This document shows, piece after piece, positions 9,679-20,900 of a stretch of DNA of 64,000 nt. The notes under the pieces are model-generated. The model was not told the origin of the DNA and did not search any database. It saw nothing but the letters and a program-made list of their open reading frames with translations. Each line of letters opens with the position of its first letter. Position 1 is the first letter of the stretch. Source of the stretch: Lyophyllum atratum (Eukaryota > Basidiomycota > Agaricomycetes > Agaricales > Lyophyllaceae); assembly GCA_014905825.1 (NCBI GenBank), contig JACGCN010000042.1:310001-374000 (forward strand). The letters run 5' to 3'. The position numbers were made by a program, and so were the translations under genes.

Positions 9679-12240
9679 ATGTCCTACTCGCATGACAATG
9701 CCTGTGAGAAGGTGGAAATCGACGGGAAGGGTGACCGTCACCCACCGCCCGCCTACGAAGATGATGCTCATGTCGGTGTCAAGACGGTCGAGGCGACGCA
9801 CAAGGTGTATGGGAAGTATTCAAAATGGGCGCTGTTCATTAGGTGCATATTTCCTTCTCTCTTTTAACGCGTGTAAAAGCTCACCGTTGTGTGGTATGTA
9901 GCTTGGGACTAGCGGCCTATATTTACTCTCTCGACGGGACGACGACGTATACATACCTCAGCTATGCCACGTCCGAGTTTAAAGACCACAGCCTTATCAG
10001 TCCTATTCAGGTTGCGCAAGGGATCATCAGTCAGTATATCCTCTCGTCCTCGCTGGCCGAGTATCTGACTTCCATGTCCTTCTATAGTCGCTGTTGGTAA
10101 ACCAATCGTCGCGAAGATTGCCGACGTCAAGTCCCGAGGTTTCGCGTATATCTTTGTCCGTCAGTCTTACTTCCATTCATCTCACCCGTCCTTGACACTG
10201 AATACATGAATAGTGCTATTCTACGTCGTCGGTAAGTCATAAGACCGCACATGCGGGTAAAATCGTTAACCCCCAAATCAGGTTACATCATCATTGCATC
10301 CGCGAAGAACGTTCAGACCGTGGCGGGCGGTATCATTCTCTATGCCGTGTAAGTGCACCCTCGTCTTCGCTTTACGACGTCGCTGATTATCTCCGCACGC
10401 AGAGGATACACGTAAGTCCACTCACAGGTCCCAGAATCTCCTCGCATAGTCTGACACGAGCATCAGCGGGCTCCAACTACTAACCCAAATCATCATCGCC
10501 GATATCACCACACTACAGTGGAGAGGTTTCGTCTCCTCGATGATTTCGCTGCCTTTCGTCATCAACGTCTTCGTTGGTGCCAACATATCTGCCGCCGTCA
10601 TCAACGGTGCCGGTTGGCGATGGGGGTGTACGTTATTTCCGACCATACCTTCCTCTTGTGTTTCTCACGTACTTCAAAAGACGGCATGTTCGCTATCTTG
10701 ATACCCGTCTCCCTTCTCCCGCTCGTCGTCACCCTACTTTGGGCTGAGAACAAGGCGCGGAAACTTGGCATAGTTTTAGGTGGCAAGAAACACGAGGCAG
10801 CCGCTCCTCAAGAGCCGTTTTTCAAAAGGCTGCTGCATACAGCTAATCAGCTTGATGTGCCTGGACTTCTGCTCATCGGAACCTCGGTCGCGCTCATACT
10901 GCTGCCGCTGACTCTCTCCAAGGCCGCCAAGGGTGGATGGAACAACGGTACGTTGCCCAAACCTTAATCTATGACTCGTCGCTGACCGTCAACGTTTGGG
11001 CAGCATCGATGATCGCCATGCTGGTCGTCGGCTGCGTTTTGATTCCCGTGTTCGTTTTGTACGACTTCAAAGTCGCCAAGTACCCTGTCGTTGCCCGTCG
11101 CTTTGTCTTCAACCGGAGTGTCGTCATCGCTTCAGTGATCGGTGCTCTCGACTTCGTAAGTCTCATCTGGATCTCACAGAGGCTTCACGAATAAACTGTT
11201 CCTATTAGGTCTCCTTCTATATCACATTCACCTACCTTTATTCATTCGTCGTTGTGGTCAAGCCATGGTAAGGTTCTTTTTACGAGAGCTATACCGAGCC
11301 TGATCCGACCTCTTGCAGGTCTACCGTCAACACGATATACTTCACCTCTACCCAGACAGTTGCCTTGACTGTCTTCGGTATCGCAGCCGGCCTCGGCATG
11401 CGCTTCCTCCACCGTTACAAGGTACACCATTCCCCATGAAAAACGTATTTTCAAAAATCATAATCATTCTATCCAGCCGCTCCTCATAATCGGCCTTGGA
11501 ATCAGACTCATGTTAGTTCCCTACCCTCCTGCGCCCATATTTGCGTCGCTAAGCAAGTTCACTAACAGCGGTGTCGGACTCATGATCCACTCACGTGGCG
11601 CCAACGGCTCCGACGCCGAGCTCGTCTGGACCCAGCTCCTGCAGGGAATCGGCGGCGGCTTCGCTGCCGTTGCCTCCCAAGTCGGAGCCCAAGCTTCAGT
11701 GCCCCACGCCGATGTCGCTATGGTCACCGCCGTGGTTCTCCTTATTACCGAAATCGGTGGATCAATCGGGAGTGCTATCGGTAAGTTTTCTACCCTTCCG
11801 CGTGAGGAGTCACTCGAGGGCTGATGAGGACATGTTGGGGTATCCAGCTGGTGCTATCTGGACGAACCTGATGCCGGGCCGCCTCGCGGCGCACCTCCCA
11901 TTCGTCTCGGAAGAAGACCGTGCACTTCTATTCGGGTCCATCGTCGAGGCGATGAAGTATGAGCGAGGCACGCCCATCCGCGAGGGCGTCATTTCAGGTA
12001 CGTCTTTCCTCGAGGTCTTGATATGTTCTCGAGGCTGATGCATGGATTCGTGTAGCGTACGATGACGTGATGAAGATCATGACGATCGTGGCCACCGTCA
12101 TCGCGGTCTTCCCCTTCCTTCTCGCGTTCCTCATGCCGGATTGGCACCTTGGGGATAAACAGAATGCGGTCGAGAATGTTGACCTCAAGGGTGAGCATTT
12201 AGATGCGGAGGCGCCACCTGCTGGTCTGGAACGGCGATGA
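9679..12240 (+). CDS. MFS siderophore-iron transporter (ARN/SIT family)
   Basis: Fifteen exons with fourteen short introns assemble into one frame of nearly 600 residues. It starts MSYSHDNACEKVEIDGKG (polar cytoplasmic N-terminus) and ends GLERR. Some fourteen hydrophobic segments are seen, with hallmark SIT-family stretches: YIYSLDGTTTYTYLSYATS in the first helices, VGKPIVAKIADVKSRG after helix 2 (MFS motif A region), TTLQWRGFVSSMISLPF in the mid-cytoplasmic loop side, and QLLQGIGGGFAAVASQVGAQ near the C-terminal half. Family members in the plasma or endosomal membrane take up ferric siderophores by proton symport. Exon 6 (10403-10411) is only nine bases and is needed to keep the frame. The promoter carries iron-GATA sites, so iron repression is likely. 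No siderophore synthetase is in the window, so the substrate could be a self-made or a foreign siderophore. Confidence 0.9.
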
Positions 12241-13531
12241 TCATGAACATTACTGAACACTTGCCGTCCTTGGGGGTGGGGGGGTTTCGTCCCACTTTTG
12301 ACGTTTAACGACGCTATCGATGCTACTCTAGATATGTATCCATTTGCTAATGAACTCACTTCTCATGCTTCTTAAGACGCTGATCTGGCTGCATTTGAGC
12401 CAATCTCGAGCCATTTTTGCGTGCCACTATAGTACTTGTGTCTTGGTACCGAGGGCAGTATGTTTATGCGTCGAGAATTTGGCTCCAGCATCCTCGATTA
12501 AAAGAGCGAAGAATTTTGGGGAAGGGGCACGGTGGGGATCAATTAGCACCTCTTGGACCCTCGCTTACGCAGTGAGATTGTTAGAAACCTCGCTCAGTCT
12601 GACTGACACGCCTGACGCACCTCGCACACGGACCGAACTGAACCCAGAACTGAGAACACCCCTATTGACTCAGGTACATAAACACCGGCGGCTTTGCGAT
12701 GGCTTCCCCTACTTTTCACATGTGTTTCGACGCTGCAGCTGCCATCTCTCTTCCTCTTTCGCGCAATCGTATGACGCCGGTCCCCACATTCCAGCTCTTG
12801 CGATGATCCACAGAATCTCGATACTTGTTTGAAACTGTGTTTACGTCTCTCGCCCTTTTTCCAGCTCCATTGCTGCTCGCCTGCCCAGACAGCCCACCCT
12901 CGGCAGTCGACCCTCACGCACTTTGTGCCAACTCTGGACTATTTGTATGTACATTGTATACTCTCTATCTACTCTTTGATACTGATTCCATCCTGGAATC
13001 TCAGAGTTGATACGTTTCTCTTCAATGCTTCCACGTGAGCGCTTCAATTCATATCCTCAAGTACGTCGCATGATGCGGGGCTGGCGTAGGTGCGAATGGC
13101 TATCCACTTAAACCCGACGTTCGCCCTGTCTAGGGAGCCACGGTAGCTTTTCAGGAGGGATGACTCGCCTTGCCACGATGGTCCGTCCCGTGTTCAGCCG
13201 TGGGGTGAAGTCGAACCTGCAAGTCACAACCAATATTCAACTCAGTTCATAGGGCCTTCGAGCCTTAGGTCGAACCACGTTGTACAGGCAAGTCTCCAGC
13301 ATGATATGACAAGTAACGGTTCAAGGAAACTCGATCTAAGGTCTCGCAGGATCCGACCCATGTCTCGGTGCGAGTCTGACAGTGACCACTTACCATCGTC
13401 TCAACAGGACTATGACAAAATATCAGTAGGGTATCGAATGACGACGTTCTAGACCTTGTATGGTCCGCCCGCCTTGAATAAAAACTGGTCGCGTCACGAT
13501 TTCCCCCCCTTATTACCCTTGTCCAGCCATA
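12241..13531. other. Intergenic
   Basis: A short G-run (GGGGGTGGGGGGG) lies just after the transporter stop. A 162-codon frame at 12344-12832 and frames on the other strand have no family features or convincing splice structure. Nothing else was recognised. Confidence 0.5.
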
Positions 13532-13995
13532 ATGTACTACATCGTTATTGCATCTGCTTTTCTCCTCCTTGTCTACGCGCAAACGCCGCCTCCGGATCCA
13601 GGAGTGAGTTATCCGTTCTTGCTTGAATAGGATTTACCGTATTCTGTTGACCCCTTATAGCTATTCTGCTGCCCGTCTATGGGACCTGCAGGATTCCCAA
13701 TCAAACGCCAAGGTGTCGTTTCCAGCTGTATGAACTGCGAGTCTGTATCCCGACTATCTATTCTGACTTCGGTATCGAAACTGATTCAAATCATGCAATA
13801 TCTACGCAGTTATGGTCCCAAGGCAGGACCGAATGAGCGGTGCTCCTTCGTGAGCGTTTCATGTTAACAAATCCCCGATTACGCTTTCTAATCTCGCAGC
13901 AGAGTGCTAACACTGGTATTGGACCTGGAGGCCCTGCGCCAGACTGCCCAGTCGTAGCCGTCCCAAACCCTCACCCGCCGACATGCCCTGTCTGA
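13532..13995 (+). CDS. Small secreted Cys-rich protein, copy 2 (intact)
   Basis: Four exons: 13532-13603, 13661-13740, 13810-13849 and 13900-13995, giving about 95 residues. The signal peptide is MYYIVIASAFLLLVYA. The mature protein has QTPPPDPG, then LFCCPSMGPAG, a C..C pair (SCMNC), a single Cys in exon 3 (NERCSF), and the conserved end DCP...NPHPPTCPV. Seven cysteines sit in a protein this small, suggesting a disulfide-stabilised extracellular fold. The exon phases and C-terminal motif match the broken copy at 1670-2132 on the other strand, about 11 kb away. I do not recognise a named family; effector-like or fruiting/surface roles are only possibilities. Confidence 0.75.
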
Positions 13996-14299
13996 CGAAA
14001 CACGCAACTATTCAGTGACAGACGAAGTCTGTGCATATTTATCTACTACTCTACCGCGCCCCTGAGATTCGATGAATTCTAAAAAACGTATGTGCGATCT
14101 TTGGGTTGGTGTTAGCGGTACTACGCGCTCCCGGGCCACCATGGACCATGGTCAGTAGGCTGGTGACGTACGTAGCAGAAGCTTGAATGAGAAATGTTGT
14201 CCGCAAACACCAGTGCCACCTTCAGCTGCGTTTAAGCAGATGGCGCAAAAATACTTTCAAGCCTTACTCTCCGATTCGGCAGAGGAATTTTACAGAAGT

Positions 14300-14579
14300 C
14301 TCAGGATTTTCCACGCAGTCAGTCGACTATTGCAAAGCGTTTTCAGAGTACCATTTCCAATTTCCATGCATAGGCGCTCGGCTGACTCGCAGAATTCGCT
14401 CTGCGGGCAAACGATATGGACGCCGCGAAGACGCGGTTCAAGGAGGCGAGAGATCTTTTCATGGGCGTCAAGCCTGTGCGTTTATACACACATAATCCTT
14501 CCTATATGTTGAGGATACATTCCCGGGTTGGGTACAATTCCAAGAAGGTCAACTTGCTCCCGCATCTATACTTACATAG
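14300..14579 (+). pseudogene. Relic of an NLR/TPR gene, C-terminal end
   Basis: DNA here matches the last 250 bases of the NLR gene at 42470-45715. The stretch coding DYCKAFSE is nearly identical (compare 14326-14350 with 45473-45496). It is followed in a shifted frame by a TPR-like piece (NDMDAAKTRFKEARDLF against KDFASAEVRFAETKALC) and, after an apparent intron, by an end FPGWVQFQEGQLAPAS that mirrors the NLR C-terminus YDGWRLFQDGRLPTS. The frame changes between pieces and there is no upstream NB-ARC, so it is a broken remnant. It derives from a sister gene rather than a recent copy, as the protein differs at many sites. Confidence 0.8.
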
Positions 14580-14845
14580 CAGTTTGTAACCTCCTGCGAG
14601 TCTTCGACATCGTATCAGAGCTGTATTTATGAGTCACGATGGATAAAGCGACGGACAAGGTACAGTCACCTGATGGCGGGCGTAGAACTGGTGATATCCT
14701 TTCAATCCAACTTAAGATCAAGTGAATACTCTCCTGATTAGACGACGAGAGAAGTGAAAGCAAATTGACTGAATGAAAAATGGTGCAATTTTGGCTGGTG
14801 ATATCTTATGCGAAGTGATAAAGAATATGCTACATGACACTCCGC

Positions 14846-15533
14846 CTAAACAGTCCAGATCTGATTCCTATTGCCACTATTGCACTGCCACGTCTGCACT
14901 TGATTACCATTCGCCAATCGTCCATTGGTAAGATCGAGACATTGACCCCGATTCGCCAACTCGACGTAATTGTTCGAGTAGTTCCACTCCTGCGCCGCAA
15001 GGCCGTCATAGCAAGTCCAAATCTTCATGTGGACACCATTGGACGGGTCTACATCGACATATATCAGGATGGCGACTAAGATGCGGGGAGTGACAGAGTG
15101 GCTTACTGGATCCTGCGTCAGGACAAAAATTCGTCCCGGCGACTCGAATCTGTGTATGTCCTTTGTTAAAGATCCACTTCTGAGCGCCAGTTCCATTACA
15201 ATCATATCTGTTCAAATACAGAGTCAGCGATCAGGCCTGCTAAACGTGTGAAAAAGTACGTACATTTGCACCGGAGTGCCATTCTCAAGCACCCGCCCCC
15301 TCACGTCGAGACACTTTCTATCGTCATGATCAGGATGAATGGCAAGGCCCTGCGTGGCTGACGGCCAATCCACCATTCCTTGAAAGCCGGTGCTTCCATT
15401 TTCCGTTGATGTAGACATTGAGGGGTGACGGACATCTGTTTACGATGGTGATCTCTCGTACTGCAGAGGCAAGCGTAGCTGCCGCCGCAAGGATGAGAGC
15501 ATGTGCTCGGAGTGAAGAGGTGATTCCTGTCAT
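14846..15533 (-). pseudogene. Ricin-B-type lectin, copy A, signal peptide and lectin domain out of frame
   Basis: On the minus strand an ATG at 15533 starts a good signal peptide (MTGITSSLRAHALILAAAAT...) and a beta-type segment ending RNGG that resembles copy B. The lectin part (about 15370-14846) lies in another frame. It splices cleanly through two introns and carries three Q-x-W repeats (AQKW, AQEW, NQIW) with KCLDV and QCLDL motifs, that is, a full beta-trefoil. Compared with copy B, the middle of the N-terminal domain is missing, so a deletion seems to have fused the two parts out of frame. The lectin part could still be made from a later ATG at 15418, without a signal peptide. Carbohydrate binding is the family role. 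Treated as a probable pseudogene; an assembly error is the alternative. Confidence 0.65.
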
Positions 15534-16358
15534 TGTTGGAGAGAATTGTTGGAACGATGTATATGTTCCCAGTGTCAAGGTATCTCCACCCTTATATGTG
15601 TTATTGGAGGTGGGTCGGTAAAGAGGAGGCGGGGCTCAGGTTTCGCATTCGAAGTGACGTAGTGGGTATAGCTAAGCAAGGACCTGATCGTTGAGCTCGA
15701 CGAAGGCCCTCAAAGAGTGGATTGCGTTTTAGGGGTTGGTTGTGTAAAAAGGCTAAGTTCTTTACGCAGCAAAGGCGGTACTCCCTGCTAGAACGGCCAA
15801 TGTTCCAGACACGAGGCCATGGGAGCCGTCATAGCAACAGCGACAGAGCTTTGCCGCGGTTCGCGACTCTTTTTTGATATGGTTGAAAGATATCTCTGAA
15901 TTGCATGAATGTATGACAGCAAAAAGGAAGCGAGGTCGTTTGGAGGTCGATGGGAGGAGGGAGGCCGAGGATGCGGAGCGTGTGCGGAGCCGGTCGGCTA
16001 TAGTGCGGTTAAACCCGCTGGAAGGCCACGCGTCGACTCCGGACAAGCCACAGACTTGGCGGTTGTGAGCTTCGAGCACTTTGCGAATCCTTTCAAGCCC
16101 TACCAATCATAGTGAAAAGATGATGGACACACGCCTCAGCCATTCAATAGGGGTGGTTGTCAGCTGTCGATGTTGGGTCAGCTGGCAGCGAGTCATCCTG
16201 ATCAGCTATATGTTGAGCTTCATTCATAACGTCGTAATTCCAAATAGCCTTGACCGACGAGGGCATACTAGGAATGGATTGCCGTACTCGGTCTACTCGT
16301 TTCGGAAAGCCTAAACACAGAGCATGCTGCCTTTGAAAATCCGTATTTTGGTTACTCG
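15534..16358. other. Intergenic between the two lectin relics
   Basis: A minus-strand frame of 114 codons (15762-16106) ends in a hydrophobic stretch, but has no recognisable family and no start with a signal. Nothing else was seen. Confidence 0.4.
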
Positions 16359-17640
16359 TCACCCCGTCGTCCATCCCTGCTTCCTGTTACCTCCGTTGCA
16401 TTCTCAGGTTTGAAGCTGGTTCCCGTTCGAAGTGGAACCTCCAGTGAGATCGAGACACTGCCCTCCTCCTTTGAGCGAAAGCCTCTGATCAACAGTATAC
16501 GACCAGGCTTTTGTCAACGCCACGCCGTTTGCTGGATCTAGCGCAACATTATCAGTGAAATGAACGATAATAGGAGAAGTAGCATGCACACTGGAACAGT
16601 GCAGGTGCCCTTCACGAGGCGTAGTCCGTGCTGCAAACGAGTATATATACAGTGCAAGTACGTACAGATATAGTATCCAATCCACCACTTGTCCGTCCTG
16701 TCGAGACTCACGTCTCCAACACTAGATCCTGCGTCTCGGCAATAGTGGTCCCAGCCACCTGAATCTTCGTAGCGTGCTGATGGTCCACTTCTGTGGGCTG
16801 GTAACATTACAGTCGTAACTGCGATCAAATTAACTGGCAGATTTATAAAACTTTTCGCACAGCAGATTTACATTTGAACGGGGATACCGTCGGATAAAGA
16901 ACCACCGTGAGCATCCATACACTTCTTCTTGATCCCGTAAGGGAGGATTCAAGTCCCCTCAGTAGGTGCAGGAGTTGGTCCAGATGGAAATTTACAGGTC
17001 GAGCAGAGACTGTGTCGGGAAACGTCGAATGATGTGTGCGAGAGTCAATACAAGCGACTTGGGTGATACTGACGTAACTGTATATTCCGTTGTTTCTTTA
17101 CAGATGCGGGGCAGTAATAAAGCGGGGGATCGGGTGCGAAGCGAGTTGGAGGGGGTGAGTCGGTTGGCGGGCTCGTATAGGCTGTGTGCCAGCCGGTACT
17201 CAAGCACGTCACGGTAAGTTGGCAAAATTGGCCGTTGAACTGGATGATCATTGATAGCATATATGAGCTCGTTAGTCGTGTACGGTAAAGAAAACAGTAC
17301 CTGACTGCGAGCTGGTTTGATGGAAATCTCGGTGTTGGAACCTGCAGGATCGGCCACTTGGTAATCAGTAGTTGTCCTTATTGAATTTTATCGGACGGTG
17401 CTGTGCATTATACCACGACGTTGAGAGCTTACAGCTCCGTAGAAGCCAGCGCGAGTGCTACTGGACCCATCCTTATGATCGGCGTTGGCGTCGGTGTAGA
17501 TCAGACCGCTGAGGTCCTTCGGGTAGCTCAAGTTTTTGGTACCACCATTGGAGCGCAAGGCTCCCTGCGCATCGCCGTTGACGAAGACATTGATGGAACG
17601 AGGACAATTGAGTTGAAGAGGAAATGTGGTAGTTGAGGAA
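16359..17640 (-). pseudogene. Ricin-B-type lectin, copy B, multiply disrupted
   Basis: On the minus strand the order is: an N-terminal beta domain (INVFVNGDAQGALRSNGG ... SGLIYTDANADH) with no start codon or signal peptide; a Pro-rich Cys segment (PPTDSPPPTRFAPDPPLYYC); and a ricin-B trefoil with motifs KKKCMDAHGG, PQKW and GQCLDLTGG. It has lost its function: an in-frame TGA lies just before the first trefoil repeat, frame changes occur in the second repeat, and the Trp codon of the conserved LQTW is TGA, after which homologous codons continue. The N-terminal domain resembles a thaumatin-like beta-sandwich, but I am not sure. The gene is older in decay than copy A and shows what copy A has lost in its middle. 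Confidence 0.75.
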
Positions 17641-17947
17641 GAGGAAAGTGGGAAAGGATATTCTTCCAAATTTTCAGCGTATTCCTCAAGTGGGTCGATA
17701 ATAGGAGTAATCAGTCATCGTCGACCTTCAGCACGCCACAAATCTCTGTGTGTCCATATCAGGAACAGCACTTTTTGGCCTATATAGAAAGTATGAGGAA
17801 GGAGCGAATAAGAGTAGCTACGTACAATATCTCGATCGAGATCATATGAATAATGTAAGGGATATGTTAGGTAGCTATAGCAGGTGGTAGACTGAGCAAA
17901 TTGAGCCATACAGCAATAAAAAAACAAACAGAAACATGCGTTAGGAC
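17641..17947. other. Intergenic
   Basis: Short AT-rich spacer; presumably upstream of lectin copy B and 3' UTR of the long gene that follows on the same strand. No feature recognised. Confidence 0.45.
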
Positions 17948-20900
17948 CTACACGTCCTCTAACCCTTCTCCTTCGGCCTCTGCTGTCGAGGTCCTCGGAA
18001 GGAACATCAACCTATGCTTCCGCTGCGATTTAATCGGCAGCGGAGCATCATCCTGTTCGTGGCTACGGGGTGGCGCGATGCTCTTGAGGCGCGCACGCGG
18101 AGGACACGCGCCATCATCCCTCTCCCTCTCCTTCCCCTTTCCCTTCCCACTCTCCTTCTCCTCCATGTCGTCCCCGTCGGGCGTTGGTGGGATCCACACT
18201 CTGGGCTTGGCGCCCTCCTCCTCGTCCTCCCCGCTGAACAGCCAAGGTGGTTCCTGAGAATCGAGATTGATGGCTGAGCCAGGCTTTTGCCCGAGGAGAT
18301 GTGCAAGTGGATGAGGGGACGGAGATATAGGCGCAGAGGATGATATAGAGAAAGGCTCCCCGCTCATGCTAGCGCTTCTATTTTCACCGCGTCGGCTATA
18401 CCCATTGGTATATGGAGATGGCCGAGCACTGCTACTAGCGCTTTCCACGGGCGACGGCTCGGCGTTATCGATAGGTGGTGATAGTGACGATCGCCCACCC
18501 AATTCAAAGATTTCCCCGTTCTCATGCTCCTCCATCTCCACCTTCCTAACCGGACCGACCGACACCCTCCGTTCGCCGTGGTGGCTGCGCTGACCACCCA
18601 ACCGCAACACTTGCTTCCTCAGGTCTTCCAACTCCAGACGCATTTTCCTCGCCTCCCGCTCACGCTCCGACTTCTGCTCCTTCGTCTCACGCATCAATTC
18701 CCGAATCTCTCGGAGAATTTCGCCCATCTCTCCCTGTCCACCGCCTCGCGACGGTCCTGCCCCATCACCATCCCGCCCCTCGTCATCCTGCTCGTCAGGC
18801 TGCAGCGTCGTCGAACCGGAAGCAATACCAGACCCAGAGGCAGAGGCAGACGTCGACGCAGAAGCAGACCCAGGAGGCACAGGCGCGACTGAGCTTCCCC
18901 TCCTCCTTCTCACCGTCCCCCCACGTCGTCTCCCACTACTCGAACTTCCAGCCGCCGAGGCAGTCAGAATGTCCGTCAGGCCCATGAGCGTATCACGGAA
19001 CATCGCAACGACCTTCTTCACCACAGGGCTGCCACCGATCTCGCCAAAACCGTCAAACTCTGCATTTGGGTCGGCATCAATGTCCATACCATGCTCGTCC
19101 TCCATACCCATCCCCATACCCGAGGGGCGGTAAGGCGCCGAGGCGGAAGGATAATACGAGCGGTAGTACGAGGGACCATAAGAAGCAGATGCAGACATGG
19201 AGGACTGATACTGGGGGCGGGCGTGTGCGGGGTAGGGGTGGTGCCGTTGGTACATAGAACCGTTTGCATGCGTCTGCGAACGGCCAGGGAGTCTTGTGGG
19301 GTGATTAGTTTGCAAGACATGAGCGTTTTCCTGTTCCTGGCCGCCATGAGAGTCGCTAGATTCGCCCATCTCGACTTCGTTCTCGGGCGAATCGGATGAA
19401 CCCGACCCAGAGGTCCAGGCGGCGGCAGTGAGGGTATACTCCTCGAGGGAGGTTCCTGGAAGGGATTGGCCAGGAAGCGGCGGAAGAACAGAGGTCTGGG
19501 GTTGAGAAGCATGCGATATAGTCGGAGGAAGCGGTGGATGGGGTTTAGTAGGCTTAGATGGAGCAGGATCGACTGCGTGAGCTTGGGATGGTGGCGAGTT
19601 TGGTTGTGGCGGCTCTGCTGACTGTTGTGGTGGTGGCGGTGAGGGGATAGATGCTTGCTGCACTAGAGTCTGCGAGCGAGAATCAGACTGATGATTTTGC
19701 GTCTGTGATTGTGTCGGCGTCTGAGAACGTGACGTCGACCGCCGCACAGGAGTAACCGAGCGGGCTGGGGAAGGCGGGTACGGCCCCATTTCCATCTCCA
19801 AAGTCGTCTGCAGAGGCGACTGAGAGTCCATCTGCACAGCGGGACCAGTTCCCTGAGACCCGTTACTAGCAGTAGCAGTAGCTGCGGACATATCGACATT
19901 CTTAGCCGCCGAAGACAGAGCAGAATCAGCAGAGCCATTCATGGCCGTCGCATCAGCAGCAGGAAGCCCAGAAGACCCAGACATCCGGTAGTGCCCCGAA
20001 CTAGAGCCATAATATTGACGGAACCGTTCCAGTGCGCCTATGATAAGGGGGGAAAATGACGATACCGTTAGAACCATCCTTTTCTGTTATCATGAATAAA
20101 AGTAATGGCAGCTGTTCCTCCACGACGGAAGACGACTTTGCGTGCATTTCATGGAATTTCTCTTCCCTGCGAAGAGGCCCGACCGAAGGAAAGGAAGAGA
20201 AAAACAAAACACCACTCACGTTCTTTCTCCATCTTCTGCTCCCTCGCAGTCAACACCGGCGTCGACGCCCCCACAGGATGCGGCGCAGGATACGCAGTGC
20301 GTTCCTTCTGATAATAAGTCTGCGGCACATAATACGCCCCCGGCCTCGTAAACGTCTGTTTCGGCGTAGTCGCCGCCGCTCCATCACCCGCCGCGGTGTC
20401 GTTACTCGCACTCGATGACGATGATTCTTCACTCCCACTAGCACCACCATTAACAGCCCCGTTCCCATTCACAGGCCCGGTCCCGGTCCCGCTCCCCTTC
20501 ATCATCCTCGCCCTCTCGAGCGCCTTGCTGACTCTCGCATCCCAGCTGCTGCTCCCACTCGCCCCGTTAGTGTTCTTCGTCGGCGACGACGATGGCTGCT
20601 GCTTCTCCACACCACCATCGACCTCCATATCTTTCCTCTCCCCCTCTTCTCTTGCCCCCTCCTTCTCCTCTCTTGCCTTCTCCCTCTCCTCTCTTGCCTT
20701 CTTGCTCTCCTTTCTTGCCCTCTCCCTCTCCTCTCTTTCCTTCTCCATCTCATCTCTTACCATCATCGCCCACCGAATCCCCCGCGCCCTAACATCGCCC
20801 CCATCCCCCGCACCACTCCCACTCTCCCCACTCTTCCTCCATATCCCCGGCCGCGGTACAGGTAGAGGCAGCGGCAAAGGCCTCTTGCCCGCCTTCAGAT

